Source of the DNA: an uncultured Actinomycetes bacterium
GTDB taxonomy: Bacteria; Actinomycetota; Acidimicrobiia; Acidimicrobiales; RAAP-2
Direction: 5' to 3'
DNA: 33,360 nt
Assembly (NCBI GenBank): GCA_903873775.1
Contig: CAIQPR010000067.1
Span: forward strand, 1-33,360
Both the position numbers and the translations under genes were made by a program. Shown here one piece after another: positions 15,956 through 24,457 of the stretch. The number at the start of each line of letters is the position of its first letter. The first letter of the stretch is position 1. The notes below the pieces were generated by a model that saw only the letters and a list, made by a program, of their open reading frames with translations, was not told the DNA's origin and did no database searches.

Positions 15956-18379
15956 GTGGCAACCGCTCAACACAAGAAGAAACCGACCTCGAGTCGCTCC
16001 GCAGCGCGCTCGAGCTCGGCCAAACGAGCCCCCGCCGCCGAACCGTCGGTGTGGTCGCGCCACGCCCGTGATTTCTGGGTCCTCGGCCTGTTCGTCGTCG
16101 GACTCTTCGTCTTCCTGGCGGAGATTGGGGCCCTCGGACCCGTGGGCCACGGGATTGAAATCTTCCTCGGGGCCTGCTTCGGCATCGCTCGATGGGCGTT
16201 GCCCCTGCTGCTGTTCACCCTGGCCGGCCTCTTGCTGGCCGGCAAAATGGACACCGAACGTCCGCGCCTACTCATTGGCATGACTCTGCTGCTCGTGGCG
16301 TTAGCGGGTCTCGCGGACCTCATTGAACACACCCCGGGACTACACGCAACCCGAGTGGCGCTCGATCACGCGGGTGGTTGGGTCGGCGTGGCCGTCGGTG
16401 GCGGCCTGCGGTCCCTTATCGGTACCGCTGGGGCCGTGGTGGTCCTGCTCGCGCTGTTGGTGTTGTCCATCATTCTCTTGACCGGATTGACGCTGCGGGC
16501 ACTCACGAGTGCGACGATCGCCGGTGTCAAGGCCGCGGGTGCGCGCTTCGCACTCTGGTGGCGGGCGCGACCCCGACCGGAGCCGCGCGAAGAGACCCCG
16601 ACGGTTCCCGTGCTCGACGAAGAGCCCGAGCCCGAGCCCGAGGTGCGTCGCGCGCCTGTGTTGACCCTGGTTCCCGACATCGAGGAGTTGGACGAGGAGC
16701 CGGGTGCTCCTGAGGACATGGACGTCACGCCCATGATCGACTTCGACGAGTACGACGACGCCCCCGAGATGGACGAGGAACCCGACGTACACGAAGACGT
16801 CGAGGTCAACGACGTTCCGCCGCCGGCCCCTCCCCGCGTCGCCGTGTCCCACTCGTCACACCACTGGGATCTCCCGTCACTGGATCTCCTGCAGCGCGTG
16901 AAGGAACAGCGCCAGGACCGCACCGCGATTGATGCGGCCGGCGATGAACTCGTTGCGGCCCTGGCGGCGCACGGCGTGGAGACCACGCTCCTCGGGTACA
17001 CGGTCGGACCGACGGTGACGCGCTTCGAACTCGAGCTCGGTCCCGGCGTGAAGGTGGCGCGCGTCACTTCCTTGCACCGCGACATCGCCTACGCGATGGC
17101 CTCGCCCGACGTGCGCATCCTCGCGCCGATTCCGGGTCGCTCGGCCATTGGTGTCGAAGTCCCGAACAAGCAGCGCACGCTCGTGGCGCTCGGGGACCTG
17201 CTGGCGGCCGAGGATTCTCTGCGTGCCACGCACCCCCTCGACGTACCGCTAGGTCGCGACATATCGGGCAAGACCGTGATCGTGAATTTGGCCGAGATGC
17301 CCCACGTGCTCATCTCGGGAGCGACGGGCGCCGGAAAGAGTTCCTGTATCAACTCCCTCATCACGTCGCTTGTCATGCGGGCGACCCCCGACCAGCTGCG
17401 CCTCATCCTCGTGGACCCCAAGCGCGTGGAACTCGGTCAGTACAACGATCTGCCGCACTTGCTGTCACCCGTGGTCGTGGACCCGAAGAAGGCTGCCGGC
17501 GCTCTCGCCTGGGCGGTGAAGGAAATGGAACGTCGCTACGACATTCTCGCCGAGTTGGGTGTGCGGGATATCACGAGTTACCAGATGCTGCTCGAGCGCG
17601 GTGAACTCCAGCGTCCCCCGAGTGTGCGGCAGGCCGTGGCGGACGCGGTGGAACGTGCGTCTGGTCTCGAGACCGAGATCGAAGAGCCGCAAGGACCCGA
17701 AGAACTCCCGTACATCGTCATCGTCGTGGACGAGTTGAACGACCTCATGATGGTCGCCGCCCGCGACGTGGAAGAGTCCGTCGTACGTATCGCACAGATG
17801 GCCCGTGCGGTCGGCATTCACCTGGTTCTCGCCACGCAGCGGCCGAGCGTGGACGTGATTACCGGCGTCATCAAGGCGAATATCCCGAGTCGCATGGCCT
17901 TTGCGGTGTCCTCCCTCGCCGACTCGCGTGTCATCTTGGACCAGGCCGGGGCCGAGCGACTCATCGGCAAGGGCGACATGTTGCTCTTGACCGCCTCGAG
18001 CAACGTCGCGCGACGCCTGCAGTCCCCGTGGGTCTCCGAGGAAGAAGTGCGTCGCGTCGTGACCCAGTGGCGCGCCCAGGGCGGCACCGTGGAGACCACG
18101 GTGGCCCTCGATCTCCCGAACGACGGGGGGTCGTCGATATCGGGTGGCGCGAGTGATGACGATGACGTGGTTCTCGCCGAGGCGCGTCGCCTCGTGATTA
18201 CGACCCAGTCCGGTTCGACCTCCATGCTCCAACGCAAGCTGCGCGTCGGTTTCGCCCGCGCGGGGCGACTGATGGACCAGTTGGAAGAAGAGGGCATCGT
18301 CGCGCCGGGTGAAGGCTCCAAGGCGCGCAAGGTCCTTTACACCGTCGAGGACTACGAACGCCTACACCCGTCGGCGTAG
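15956..18379 (+). CDS. ftsK: DNA translocase FtsK/SpoIIIE
   Basis: An 807-residue FtsK that pumps DNA at the division septum during chromosome segregation. After a short basic tail there are about four membrane segments between residues 39 and 185. An acidic Pro/Glu/Asp linker follows (about 205-305), then the RecA-like motor with Walker A GATGAGKSS (455-463), Walker B IVIVVDELNDLM (586-597), ATQRPSVDVITGVIKANIPSR, and a C-terminal gamma winged helix (SGSTSMLQRKLRVGFARAGRLMDQL). Walker B has Asn where most FtsK have Ala or Ser (DELNDLM). GTG 15956 is chosen for GGAG four bases upstream and because earlier codons run into the divergent promoter region. dacC-like starts 9 bp after the stop. Confidence 0.96.
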   Translation: MATAQHKKKPTSSRSAARSSSAKRAPAAEPSVWSRHARDFWVLGLFVVGLFVFLAEIGALGPVGHGIEIFLGACFGIARWALPLLLFTLAGLLLAGKMDTERPRLLIGMTLLLVALAGLADLIEHTPGLHATRVALDHAGGWVGVAVGGGLRSLIGTAGAVVVLLALLVLSIILLTGLTLRALTSATIAGVKAAGARFALWWRARPRPEPREETPTVPVLDEEPEPEPEVRRAPVLTLVPDIEELDEEPGAPEDMDVTPMIDFDEYDDAPEMDEEPDVHEDVEVNDVPPPAPPRVAVSHSSHHWDLPSLDLLQRVKEQRQDRTAIDAAGDELVAALAAHGVETTLLGYTVGPTVTRFELELGPGVKVARVTSLHRDIAYAMASPDVRILAPIPGRSAIGVEVPNKQRTLVALGDLLAAEDSLRATHPLDVPLGRDISGKTVIVNLAEMPHVLISGATGAGKSSCINSLITSLVMRATPDQLRLILVDPKRVELGQYNDLPHLLSPVVVDPKKAAGALAWAVKEMERRYDILAELGVRDITSYQMLLERGELQRPPSVRQAVADAVERASGLETEIEEPQGPEELPYIVIVVDELNDLMMVAARDVEESVVRIAQMARAVGIHLVLATQRPSVDVITGVIKANIPSRMAFAVSSLADSRVILDQAGAERLIGKGDMLLLTASSNVARRLQSPWVSEEEVRRVVTQWRAQGGTVETTVALDLPNDGGSSISGGASDDDDVVLAEARRLVITTQSGSTSMLQRKLRVGFARAGRLMDQLEEEGIVAPGEGSKARKVLYTVEDYERLHPSA

Positions 18380-18382
18380 CCT
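18377..18382 (+). promoter_or_regulatory. Putative -10 element (TAGCCT) of the D,D-carboxypeptidase gene, overlapping ftsK stop
   Basis: TAGCCT ends exactly 6 nt before GTG 18389. Its first three bases are the ftsK TAG stop codon. An internal leaderless promoter is likely here, besides any read-through from ftsK. Confidence 0.5.
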
Positions 18383-18388
18383 TGCCGG

Positions 18389-19615
18389 GTGGCGAAGCAC
18401 CGACGAGCACGTGACTGGTCGCTGTTCTGGCGCTTGAGTCTGGCGACTCTCGTTGCGCTCGCTCTCATCGCCGGATCGGCGCTCTATATGGCCGCACGCC
18501 TGCCGTCGCTGCATCGGCACCCCACGGTCGTTCTCTCGAGTCGAGTGACGGCGCTGCCCACGGCCACGTCGGTAGATCTCGTGTGGCCGAGCCAGGGCAG
18601 CGCCGCGGTGTCCGTGCCGAGTGCGGGCGTACTCCGCACCTCCGCCGCCCAGCCCGAAGTCCCCATTGCCTCGCTCACGAAGATGATGACGGCCGACGTC
18701 GCCCTCGACATGTTGCCTTTGCGCCTCGGTCAACGTGGCCCGTGCCTCACGGTGACCGCCGCCGATGTCGCCGCCTACGAGGCCGATCGTGCGACCGAAC
18801 AATCCAGCGTGCGCGTGGTCGAGGGCGACCAGCTGTGTGAACGAGACCTCTTGGACGGACTGTTCGTGCACTCGGCGAGTAACTACGCGAGCCTGCTCGT
18901 GCGTCTCACGGGACTCACGCTGGGTGCATTTCTGGACCGCATGAACGCCACCGCGCTCGCCCTGGGCATGACGAGGACCCACTATGCCGACGTGTCGGGA
19001 TACGACCCCCACTCCATCTCGACTGCCGAAGATCAGATGCGACTGGTGAACCACATCATGCAGTGGCCCGTCGTTGTGGTGATTGTGCGCCAACCCTCGG
19101 TGAACTTGCCGGGGGCCGGCACGGTGGGCACTTTTACGCCCTTGCTCGGCCAGAACGGCGTAGTGGGTATCAAGTCGGGGCACACCTCACAGGCCGGAGG
19201 ATGCGACGCGCTGGCGCTCGATCGCGTGGTGGCCGGCGTGCATGTACTTATCTACGCGGTGGTGCTCTCCCAACGCGGCGGCGACGAACTCTACAAAGCC
19301 GGCGAGGCCGCCTACCTCCTCGCAGACTCCGCGGCGCAGAACGTGGTCGGTCGCACCTGGCACAAGGGCGCATTCGTGGGTCGCGTGGGATGGAGCGGGT
19401 TCTTCACGCCCATTGTCGTTGCGCACCACGTAACGACCTTCTGGTGGGCGAGTACGCCTCCCATGGTGGCGGTGGCTCGCGTGGGTCGACCAACGAGATA
19501 TGTGGCAGGTGAGCGGGTCGCCTCGGTGGTGCTCTTTGGCACCCAGCGCGTGACGGTGCCATTGGTCGCCGCCGACGACGTCACTGCGCCCAGTTGGTGG
19601 GAGCGTTTACGCTGA
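18389..19615 (+). CDS. D-alanyl-D-alanine carboxypeptidase (PBP/S11-like), membrane-anchored
   Basis: A 408-residue serine peptidase of the penicillin-binding protein fold that trims D-Ala from peptidoglycan stem peptides outside the membrane. An N-terminal uncleaved anchor spans about residues 13-36. Active-site motif SxxK is S95-L-T-K98, and the KTG motif appears as K262-S-G. The SxN region reads HSASNYA (161-167), so aligning on N165 puts Ala163 at the usual Ser position. C119 and C150 might form a disulfide. The C-terminal part beyond about 290 may be a beta-rich PBP5-like domain. It lies just behind ftsK and 4 bp before thrB, linking it with division and wall growth. Confidence 0.85.
   Translation: MAKHRRARDWSLFWRLSLATLVALALIAGSALYMAARLPSLHRHPTVVLSSRVTALPTATSVDLVWPSQGSAAVSVPSAGVLRTSAAQPEVPIASLTKMMTADVALDMLPLRLGQRGPCLTVTAADVAAYEADRATEQSSVRVVEGDQLCERDLLDGLFVHSASNYASLLVRLTGLTLGAFLDRMNATALALGMTRTHYADVSGYDPHSISTAEDQMRLVNHIMQWPVVVVIVRQPSVNLPGAGTVGTFTPLLGQNGVVGIKSGHTSQAGGCDALALDRVVAGVHVLIYAVVLSQRGGDELYKAGEAAYLLADSAAQNVVGRTWHKGAFVGRVGWSGFFTPIVVAHHVTTFWWASTPPMVAVARVGRPTRYVAGERVASVVLFGTQRVTVPLVAADDVTAPSWWERLR
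19608..19613 (+). promoter_or_regulatory. Putative -10 element (TACGCT) of leaderless thrB
   Basis: TACGCT lies in the last codons of the carboxypeptidase gene and ends exactly 6 nt before ATG 19620. That supports the ATG rather than the GTG at 19617 as the thrB start. Confidence 0.5.
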
Positions 19616-19619
19616 CGTG

Positions 19620-20471
19620 ATGCGCGCTCGTGTTCCCGCCAGTACGGCCAACCTCGGCCCCGGATTCGACGCCCTCGGGCTCGCCCTCTCCCTCTACATC
19701 GAGGTCACGCTCACACCGGCCGACGAACTCTCGGTCACCAGTGACGGTTTCGGGGTCGCGCTCAGTGATCCCGAGCGACACCTCGGCGTGCGCGTGGCGC
19801 GCGACGTGCTCGGACACACCAACTTCGCGCTCCACGTGTCCTCGGAGATTCCCCTCGCGCGCGGTCTCGGCTCGTCGGCCTCCCTCGCTCTCGCCGCGGC
19901 CGCGGCCGCGGGAGCGAATGACCCGCTGGCTGTCGCGATTGCTCGTGACGGTCACGCCGAGAACGCCGCAGCCTCCTTCTACGGCGGCCTCGTGGTCGCC
20001 ACCATGGCGCACGGCGAGGCTCTCGTCGAGCCGCTGGCCCTCGACGAGCAGTTGCGCTTTGTTGTCGTCATTCCCGACCAAGAGCTCGCTACCGAGGCCG
20101 CTCGTGAAGTGCTGCCCGCCTCAGTAGCCTTCGCCGATGCGGTGTTCAACCTGTCTCGCGTGGGCCTCGTGATCGCGGGACTCGCGAACGCCGAGCGTTT
20201 GCGTCCCGAAGCCATGGAGGATCGTCTCCACCAGCGCTACCGCGCGAACCTACTGCCGTTCGCGAACGGGGTTCTCGACAATCTTCGTGCGGCCGGGGCT
20301 CTCGCGTCCTGTTGGTCGGGGGCCGGTTCCACCCTCCTCGGCGTCACCACGCTCGAGAACGCCGAGAGCGTGGCTGCGGCCGCCCGCGAACACCTCGTCG
20401 AGGTGTCCGTACCGGGCACCGTGCTCGTGCTGTCGGCGGACCGCACGGGTCTCATCACGTCACAGGCGTGA
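19620..20471 (+). CDS. thrB: Homoserine kinase
   Basis: A 283-residue GHMP kinase that phosphorylates homoserine with ATP, the step before threonine synthase. The N-terminal substrate motif is VPASTANLGPGFDALGLAL, and the GHMP phosphate-binding loop is PLARGLGSSASLALAAA. The C-terminal block SCWSGAGSTLLGV is the third GHMP motif. Two adjacent starts exist, GTG 19617 and ATG 19620; the -10-like TACGCT is spaced exactly for the ATG. The TGA overlaps the GTG of the EamA exporter (GTGA). No hom or thrC is seen beside it, unlike many actinobacterial hom-thrC-thrB clusters. Confidence 0.93.
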   Translation: MRARVPASTANLGPGFDALGLALSLYIEVTLTPADELSVTSDGFGVALSDPERHLGVRVARDVLGHTNFALHVSSEIPLARGLGSSASLALAAAAAAGANDPLAVAIARDGHAENAAASFYGGLVVATMAHGEALVEPLALDEQLRFVVVIPDQELATEAAREVLPASVAFADAVFNLSRVGLVIAGLANAERLRPEAMEDRLHQRYRANLLPFANGVLDNLRAAGALASCWSGAGSTLLGVTTLENAESVAAAAREHLVEVSVPGTVLVLSADRTGLITSQA

Positions 20472-21346
20472 GCCGACGCCTCAGCGATCCACCTGTCACC
20501 GCGACCGGCGCGGCGGGCATGGTGTTACTCGGCGCGTTTGCGATCCAGTGGTCGGCGGCGCTCGCGGTGCCGGCGTTCGCGGATGTCGGCGCACTCGGGG
20601 TCTCCGGATGGAGATTCCTCATGGGGGCGGTCATCGTGCTCGTCCTCGTGCGGCCCTCGTGGCGGGACTTCACCGCCCACCAGTGGCGTGCGGCGGCCGG
20701 ACTCGGTGTCGCGGTCGCGGTGATGAATGTGACCTTCTTCCAAGCCATCGCGCGCATTCCTCTGGGCACGGCGGTGGCCATTGAATTCATGGGTCCCTTC
20801 GTCGTCGCCGCGGTGGGGCGCACGAGTTGGCGCCACGTGGTCTGCATCCTGATCGCCGCGGGGGGAGTGGTCGCGCTCTGTCGACCCGGAGGACACCTCG
20901 ACCCGGTGGGCCTGGTCTTCGCGGGCCTCGCCGCCGTCTGTTACGGCGCCTATACGGTGGCCGCCCACCACGCGGGCAATACCACGCCCGGTTTCGAGGG
21001 CCTCGCGGTGGGGCTCACGATCTCCTCCGTGCTAACCCTGCCCTTCGTGGTGCACTCCCTGCCCGACGTGGCGCACCATCCCTCGCTGCTGGCGCGATTC
21101 TTCTTCATGGGTCTGCTCGCCACGGTCTTCGGTTTCGGCGCCGAGATGCAGGCGCTGCGCCGACTGCCGCCTTCGGTGGTCAGCGTTCTGTTGGCTTTTG
21201 ATCCGGCCGTGGCGTTTCTGTCGGGATTCATCTTTCTCTCCCAACACGTCACGGTTCTCGACCTCGTCGGACTTCTGCTCGTCGTGGCGGGCGGTATCGG
21301 GGTCACGCTCGATGCCGAAGGAACCACCGCGGACATCCCTCGGTAG
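20468..21346 (+). CDS. EamA/RhtA-like amino acid or metabolite exporter
   Basis: A 292-residue drug/metabolite transporter with about ten membrane helices in two EamA repeats. The stretch GTAVAIEFMGPFVVAAVG with the following helix resembles RhtA of E. coli, a threonine/homoserine exporter, more than generic EamA proteins. GTG 20468 is translationally coupled to thrB by a 4-bp overlap; the frame stays open to 20312 only as a thrB shadow. The location beside homoserine kinase fits export of homoserine or threonine, which is inference. Its TAG stop forms the first bases of a putative miaB -10 element. Confidence 0.85.
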   Translation: MSRRLSDPPVTATGAAGMVLLGAFAIQWSAALAVPAFADVGALGVSGWRFLMGAVIVLVLVRPSWRDFTAHQWRAAAGLGVAVAVMNVTFFQAIARIPLGTAVAIEFMGPFVVAAVGRTSWRHVVCILIAAGGVVALCRPGGHLDPVGLVFAGLAAVCYGAYTVAAHHAGNTTPGFEGLAVGLTISSVLTLPFVVHSLPDVAHHPSLLARFFFMGLLATVFGFGAEMQALRRLPPSVVSVLLAFDPAVAFLSGFIFLSQHVTVLDLVGLLLVVAGGIGVTLDAEGTTADIPR

Positions 21347-21349
21347 GCT
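21344..21349 (+). promoter_or_regulatory. Putative -10 element (TAGGCT) of leaderless miaB, overlapping exporter stop
   Basis: TAGGCT ends exactly 6 nt before GTG 21356. The TAG is also the exporter's stop codon. No ribosome-binding site precedes miaB. Confidence 0.5.
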
Positions 21350-21355
21350 GGACTA

Positions 21356-22747
21356 GTGGAAAATCCGCGCACCTTCGCCATTCGCACCTTCGGGTGCCAG
21401 ATGAACGAGCACGACTCCGAGCGCCTGGCCGGCATGTTGGCGGCCGACGGTCTCGTGCCGGCGGCGCGGGACGAGGACGCCGACGTCATTGTTCTCAACA
21501 CCTGCTGCATCCGCGAGAACGCCGATAACCGCCTCTACGGCACGCTCGGGCACCTGAAGGCCTTAAAGGACGAGCGTCCGGACCTGCAGATCGCCGTGGG
21601 CGGATGTCTCGCCCAAAAGGACCGCGAGACCATCCTGCAGCGCGCCGGGTGGGTGGACGTGGTCTTCGGGACCCACAACCTCGCGAGCGCCCCGGGTCTC
21701 CTGCGCCGCGCGCAGAGTGACGGACCGCAGATCGAAATCCTGGACGCGCCGGACCCGGAGTCCGTGGCCGACATGGTCCCCGCGCTGAATGCGGTGCGCG
21801 AAGTGCCGTGGGCCGCGTGGATGACCATTCAGACGGGTTGCAATAACTCCTGCGCGTTCTGCATCGTGCCGTCGGTGCGCGGGGAAGAGATCTCTCGTCC
21901 CTTCGAGGACCTCGTGCGCGAGGCCGAGTCCCTCGCAGCGCAAGGAGTTACCGAGATCACCCTGCTCGGCCAGAACGTCAACTCCTACGGTCGCGACCTC
22001 ACGAAGCGACGCCCGCTGTTCGCCGATCTGCTGCGCGCGGTGGGCACGGTCGAGGGCATTGAGCGCGTGCGCTACACGAGTCCCCACCCGAAGGACCTGC
22101 GTCCCGAGACCATCGCCGCGATGGCCGAGACGCCGGCCGTGTGCAATCAGCTGCACCTGCCGATTCAGTCGGGTTCCAACGAAGTGCTCGTTGCGATGCG
22201 ACGGGGCTACACCGCCGAGCGGTACCTCGAAAAGTTGCGCGACGCGCGCGCTGCAATTCCCGATCTCGCCGTGACGACCGACTTCATTGTGGGCTTTCCC
22301 GGTGAGACCGACGCCCAGTTCGAGGAGACCTTGGCGGTGGCCGCCGAAGCGGAATTCGACAGTGCCTACACCTTCATTTTCTCGCCCCGACCCGGCACGC
22401 GCGCCGCGTCGATGACGGAGTCATTCGTGCCCGAGGACGTGATTGCGGACCGCTTCGCGCGTCTGTGTGACGTCATCGATCGTTCCGGGCTGCGCAAGCA
22501 CGAAGCCCGCGTCGGGGTCATTGAAGAGGTCCTCGTCGAGGGCCCCTCCAAGCGCGACGCCGCGGTGACCTCGGGTCGCACGCGTCAGGGCAAGCTCGTC
22601 CACTTCACCGCCCCCGAGGGCGGTCTGCGTCCGGGCGCTCTCGCGACCGTGCGGATCGATCACGGGGCGCCGCACCACCTCATGGGCACGCACGTCGAAA
22701 CCCTGCGTGCCCCGCGCCACAAGGTGCGTATTCCCGTCGGTTCCTAG
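21356..22747 (+). CDS. miaB: tRNA-2-methylthio-N6-dimethylallyladenosine synthase
   Basis: MiaB, 463 residues, a radical SAM methylthiotransferase that adds the ms2 group at A37 of tRNAs already carrying i6A from MiaA. The N-terminal cluster-binding cysteines are at TFGCQMN (C14), NTCCIREN (C50, with C51 adjacent) and GGCLAQ (C84). The radical SAM motif is C162-x3-C166-x2-C169 in GCNNSCAFCIVP. A TRAM domain closes the protein (VLVEGPSKRD, SGRTRQGKLVHF). miaA begins 2 bp after the stop, so the two successive enzymes of one modification are co-transcribed. Confidence 0.97.
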   Translation: MENPRTFAIRTFGCQMNEHDSERLAGMLAADGLVPAARDEDADVIVLNTCCIRENADNRLYGTLGHLKALKDERPDLQIAVGGCLAQKDRETILQRAGWVDVVFGTHNLASAPGLLRRAQSDGPQIEILDAPDPESVADMVPALNAVREVPWAAWMTIQTGCNNSCAFCIVPSVRGEEISRPFEDLVREAESLAAQGVTEITLLGQNVNSYGRDLTKRRPLFADLLRAVGTVEGIERVRYTSPHPKDLRPETIAAMAETPAVCNQLHLPIQSGSNEVLVAMRRGYTAERYLEKLRDARAAIPDLAVTTDFIVGFPGETDAQFEETLAVAAEAEFDSAYTFIFSPRPGTRAASMTESFVPEDVIADRFARLCDVIDRSGLRKHEARVGVIEEVLVEGPSKRDAAVTSGRTRQGKLVHFTAPEGGLRPGALATVRIDHGAPHHLMGTHVETLRAPRHKVRIPVGS

Positions 22748-22749
22748 AC

Positions 22750-23682
22750 GTGACGCAGGCGGCGCGACTGGTGGCCGTGGTCGGTGCCACCGCCTCGGGA
22801 AAGTCCGCTCTCGCCCACGAGGTCGCGCGCTCTCTCACCAACGTGGAGATCGGGACCGTCGACTCCATGACCGTCTATCGGGGCATGGATCTCGGCACGG
22901 CGAAACCCACGCGCGCCGAACGCGACGAGGTCACCTACCACCTGCTCGATCTCGCGGACCCCAGTGAGGACTTCACGGTCGCGGCGTTCCAACGCGCCGC
23001 TCGAGATGTCGAAGAGGCTCGACGCCACGAAGGCGGGGGACTGATCTACGTCGGGGGCACCGGACTCTACGGACGCGCGGTGCTGGACGGACTCACCATT
23101 CCGGGTCAGTATCCCGAGGTGCGCGCGGAACTCGAACAGCGCGCCGAGGTGGACCTGCCCGCCCTCTACCGCGACTTGCAGGAACGTGATCCGTTGGCCG
23201 CGAGTCGCATGGAGCCGACGAATGCGCGACGCGTCGTGCGGGCCCTCGAAGTCACTCTCGGCAGTGGGAGGCCCTTTTCGAGCTTCGGCGACGGTCTCGA
23301 GGTCTACGCCCACGAACGTGTCCCCCAAATTGGACTGCGGGTCCCGCTCGAGGTGCTCGATCAGCGCATCGACGAGCGCTTCGCGCGGTGGATGGACGAG
23401 GGCCTCCTCGGCGAAGTGTCTTCTCTCGCGGCGCGACCCGAGGGCCTCTCACGCACCGCCCGCCAGGCCGTGGGGTACAAGGAACTCCTCGCGCATGTGG
23501 CGGGCGAGATTTCTCTCGCCGACGCGGTGACCCGCGCCGTCACCGCCACCAAGCGCTTGGCCCGTCGCCAACGGTCCTGGTTCACGCGGGACCCGCGCGT
23601 GCGGTGGTTCGAGGACGCGGCAGAGGCGGCCGCAGCGGTGCGGGACGTGCTCACGGGGTCCGACGCGAACGTGGGAAACTGA
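22750..23682 (+). CDS. miaA: tRNA dimethylallyltransferase
   Basis: MiaA, 310 residues, transfers a dimethylallyl group from DMAPP to N6 of A37 in tRNAs reading codons that begin with U. The P-loop is GATASGKS (residues 12-19), followed by DSMTVYRGMDLGTAKPT, YHLLDL and IYVGGTGLYGRAVLDGL, all diagnostic. R-Q-x-VGYKE appears as ARQAVGYKELL, and the tail TKRLARRQRSWFTRDPRVRWF is typical. The GTG start is 2 bp after miaB. dapF follows after 4 bp. Confidence 0.96.
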   Translation: MTQAARLVAVVGATASGKSALAHEVARSLTNVEIGTVDSMTVYRGMDLGTAKPTRAERDEVTYHLLDLADPSEDFTVAAFQRAARDVEEARRHEGGGLIYVGGTGLYGRAVLDGLTIPGQYPEVRAELEQRAEVDLPALYRDLQERDPLAASRMEPTNARRVVRALEVTLGSGRPFSSFGDGLEVYAHERVPQIGLRVPLEVLDQRIDERFARWMDEGLLGEVSSLAARPEGLSRTARQAVGYKELLAHVAGEISLADAVTRAVTATKRLARRQRSWFTRDPRVRWFEDAAEAAAAVRDVLTGSDANVGN

Positions 23683-23686
23683 GCGC

Positions 23687-24457
23687 GTGACGAAGCGTCT
23701 CCTTCACAAGTGGCACGGGGCCGGCAATGACTTCCTCGTCGACGTTACGACGAACGAGGGCGCGGATTTCTGGTCGCCCGCTCTCGCCGCCGCGGTCTGC
23801 CACCGCACCCTCGGTGTCGGGGCGGACGGACTGCTGGTCGCGGCCCTTGACGCCGAGCGCGTGACGATGACCCTCTACAACGCCGACGGCTCCATTGCCG
23901 AGATGAGCGGCAACGGCGCGCGGTGTTTGGCCGCGGCGGTGGCCCGCCACTGGGGCGAGCAGATCACGAATGTTCTCGTGGACACTCTGGCCGGAGAGCG
24001 CCTCGTGCACATCGAGTTGCGCGGCGACGAGGGCTACGGATTCCTCGAGATGGGTCAGGTCACCTTCGCCGACACGATCGAGGGCGCCCTCGGCGTCGCC
24101 GGTGTGGGGAATCCCCACGTCGTTCTGATGGACGACGCGAGTTGGCAGCGCAGCGACCGTGAAGCTCTCGCCCAGCGTCTGAGTGACGCCGTCGGCGGGG
24201 CCAACGTTGAATTCGTGACCGTTCTTGACCCCTCGCACGTCTCGCTCTCGGTCTACGAGCGCGGCGTCGGGTGGACGATGGCCTGCGGCACGGGATCGGT
24301 CGCTTCGACGGCCGTGCTGCGGCGGGCGGGTCTCGTCGGCGACCAGGTGCGCGTGTCGAACCCCGGGGGCGACCTCGTGGTGGAGCTGCGGGGGGATCAG
24401 GCCACCCTGGCCGGTCCGGTGCGGTTCGTCGCCGACATAACGTGGTCTGTGGCGTGA
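23687..24457 (+). CDS. dapF: Diaminopimelate epimerase
   Basis: DapF, 256 residues, converts LL- to meso-diaminopimelate with two cysteines acting as acid and base. These are C80 in GNGARC and C200 in ACGTGS. The N-terminal motif KWHGAGNDFLV, the ADG signature and GNPHVV are also present. meso-DAP feeds both lysine synthesis and peptidoglycan cross-links. It is placed between miaA and hflX, as in mycobacteria. Its TGA overlaps the GTG of hflX (GTGA). Confidence 0.96.
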   Translation: MTKRLLHKWHGAGNDFLVDVTTNEGADFWSPALAAAVCHRTLGVGADGLLVAALDAERVTMTLYNADGSIAEMSGNGARCLAAAVARHWGEQITNVLVDTLAGERLVHIELRGDEGYGFLEMGQVTFADTIEGALGVAGVGNPHVVLMDDASWQRSDREALAQRLSDAVGGANVEFVTVLDPSHVSLSVYERGVGWTMACGTGSVASTAVLRRAGLVGDQVRVSNPGGDLVVELRGDQATLAGPVRFVADITWSVA

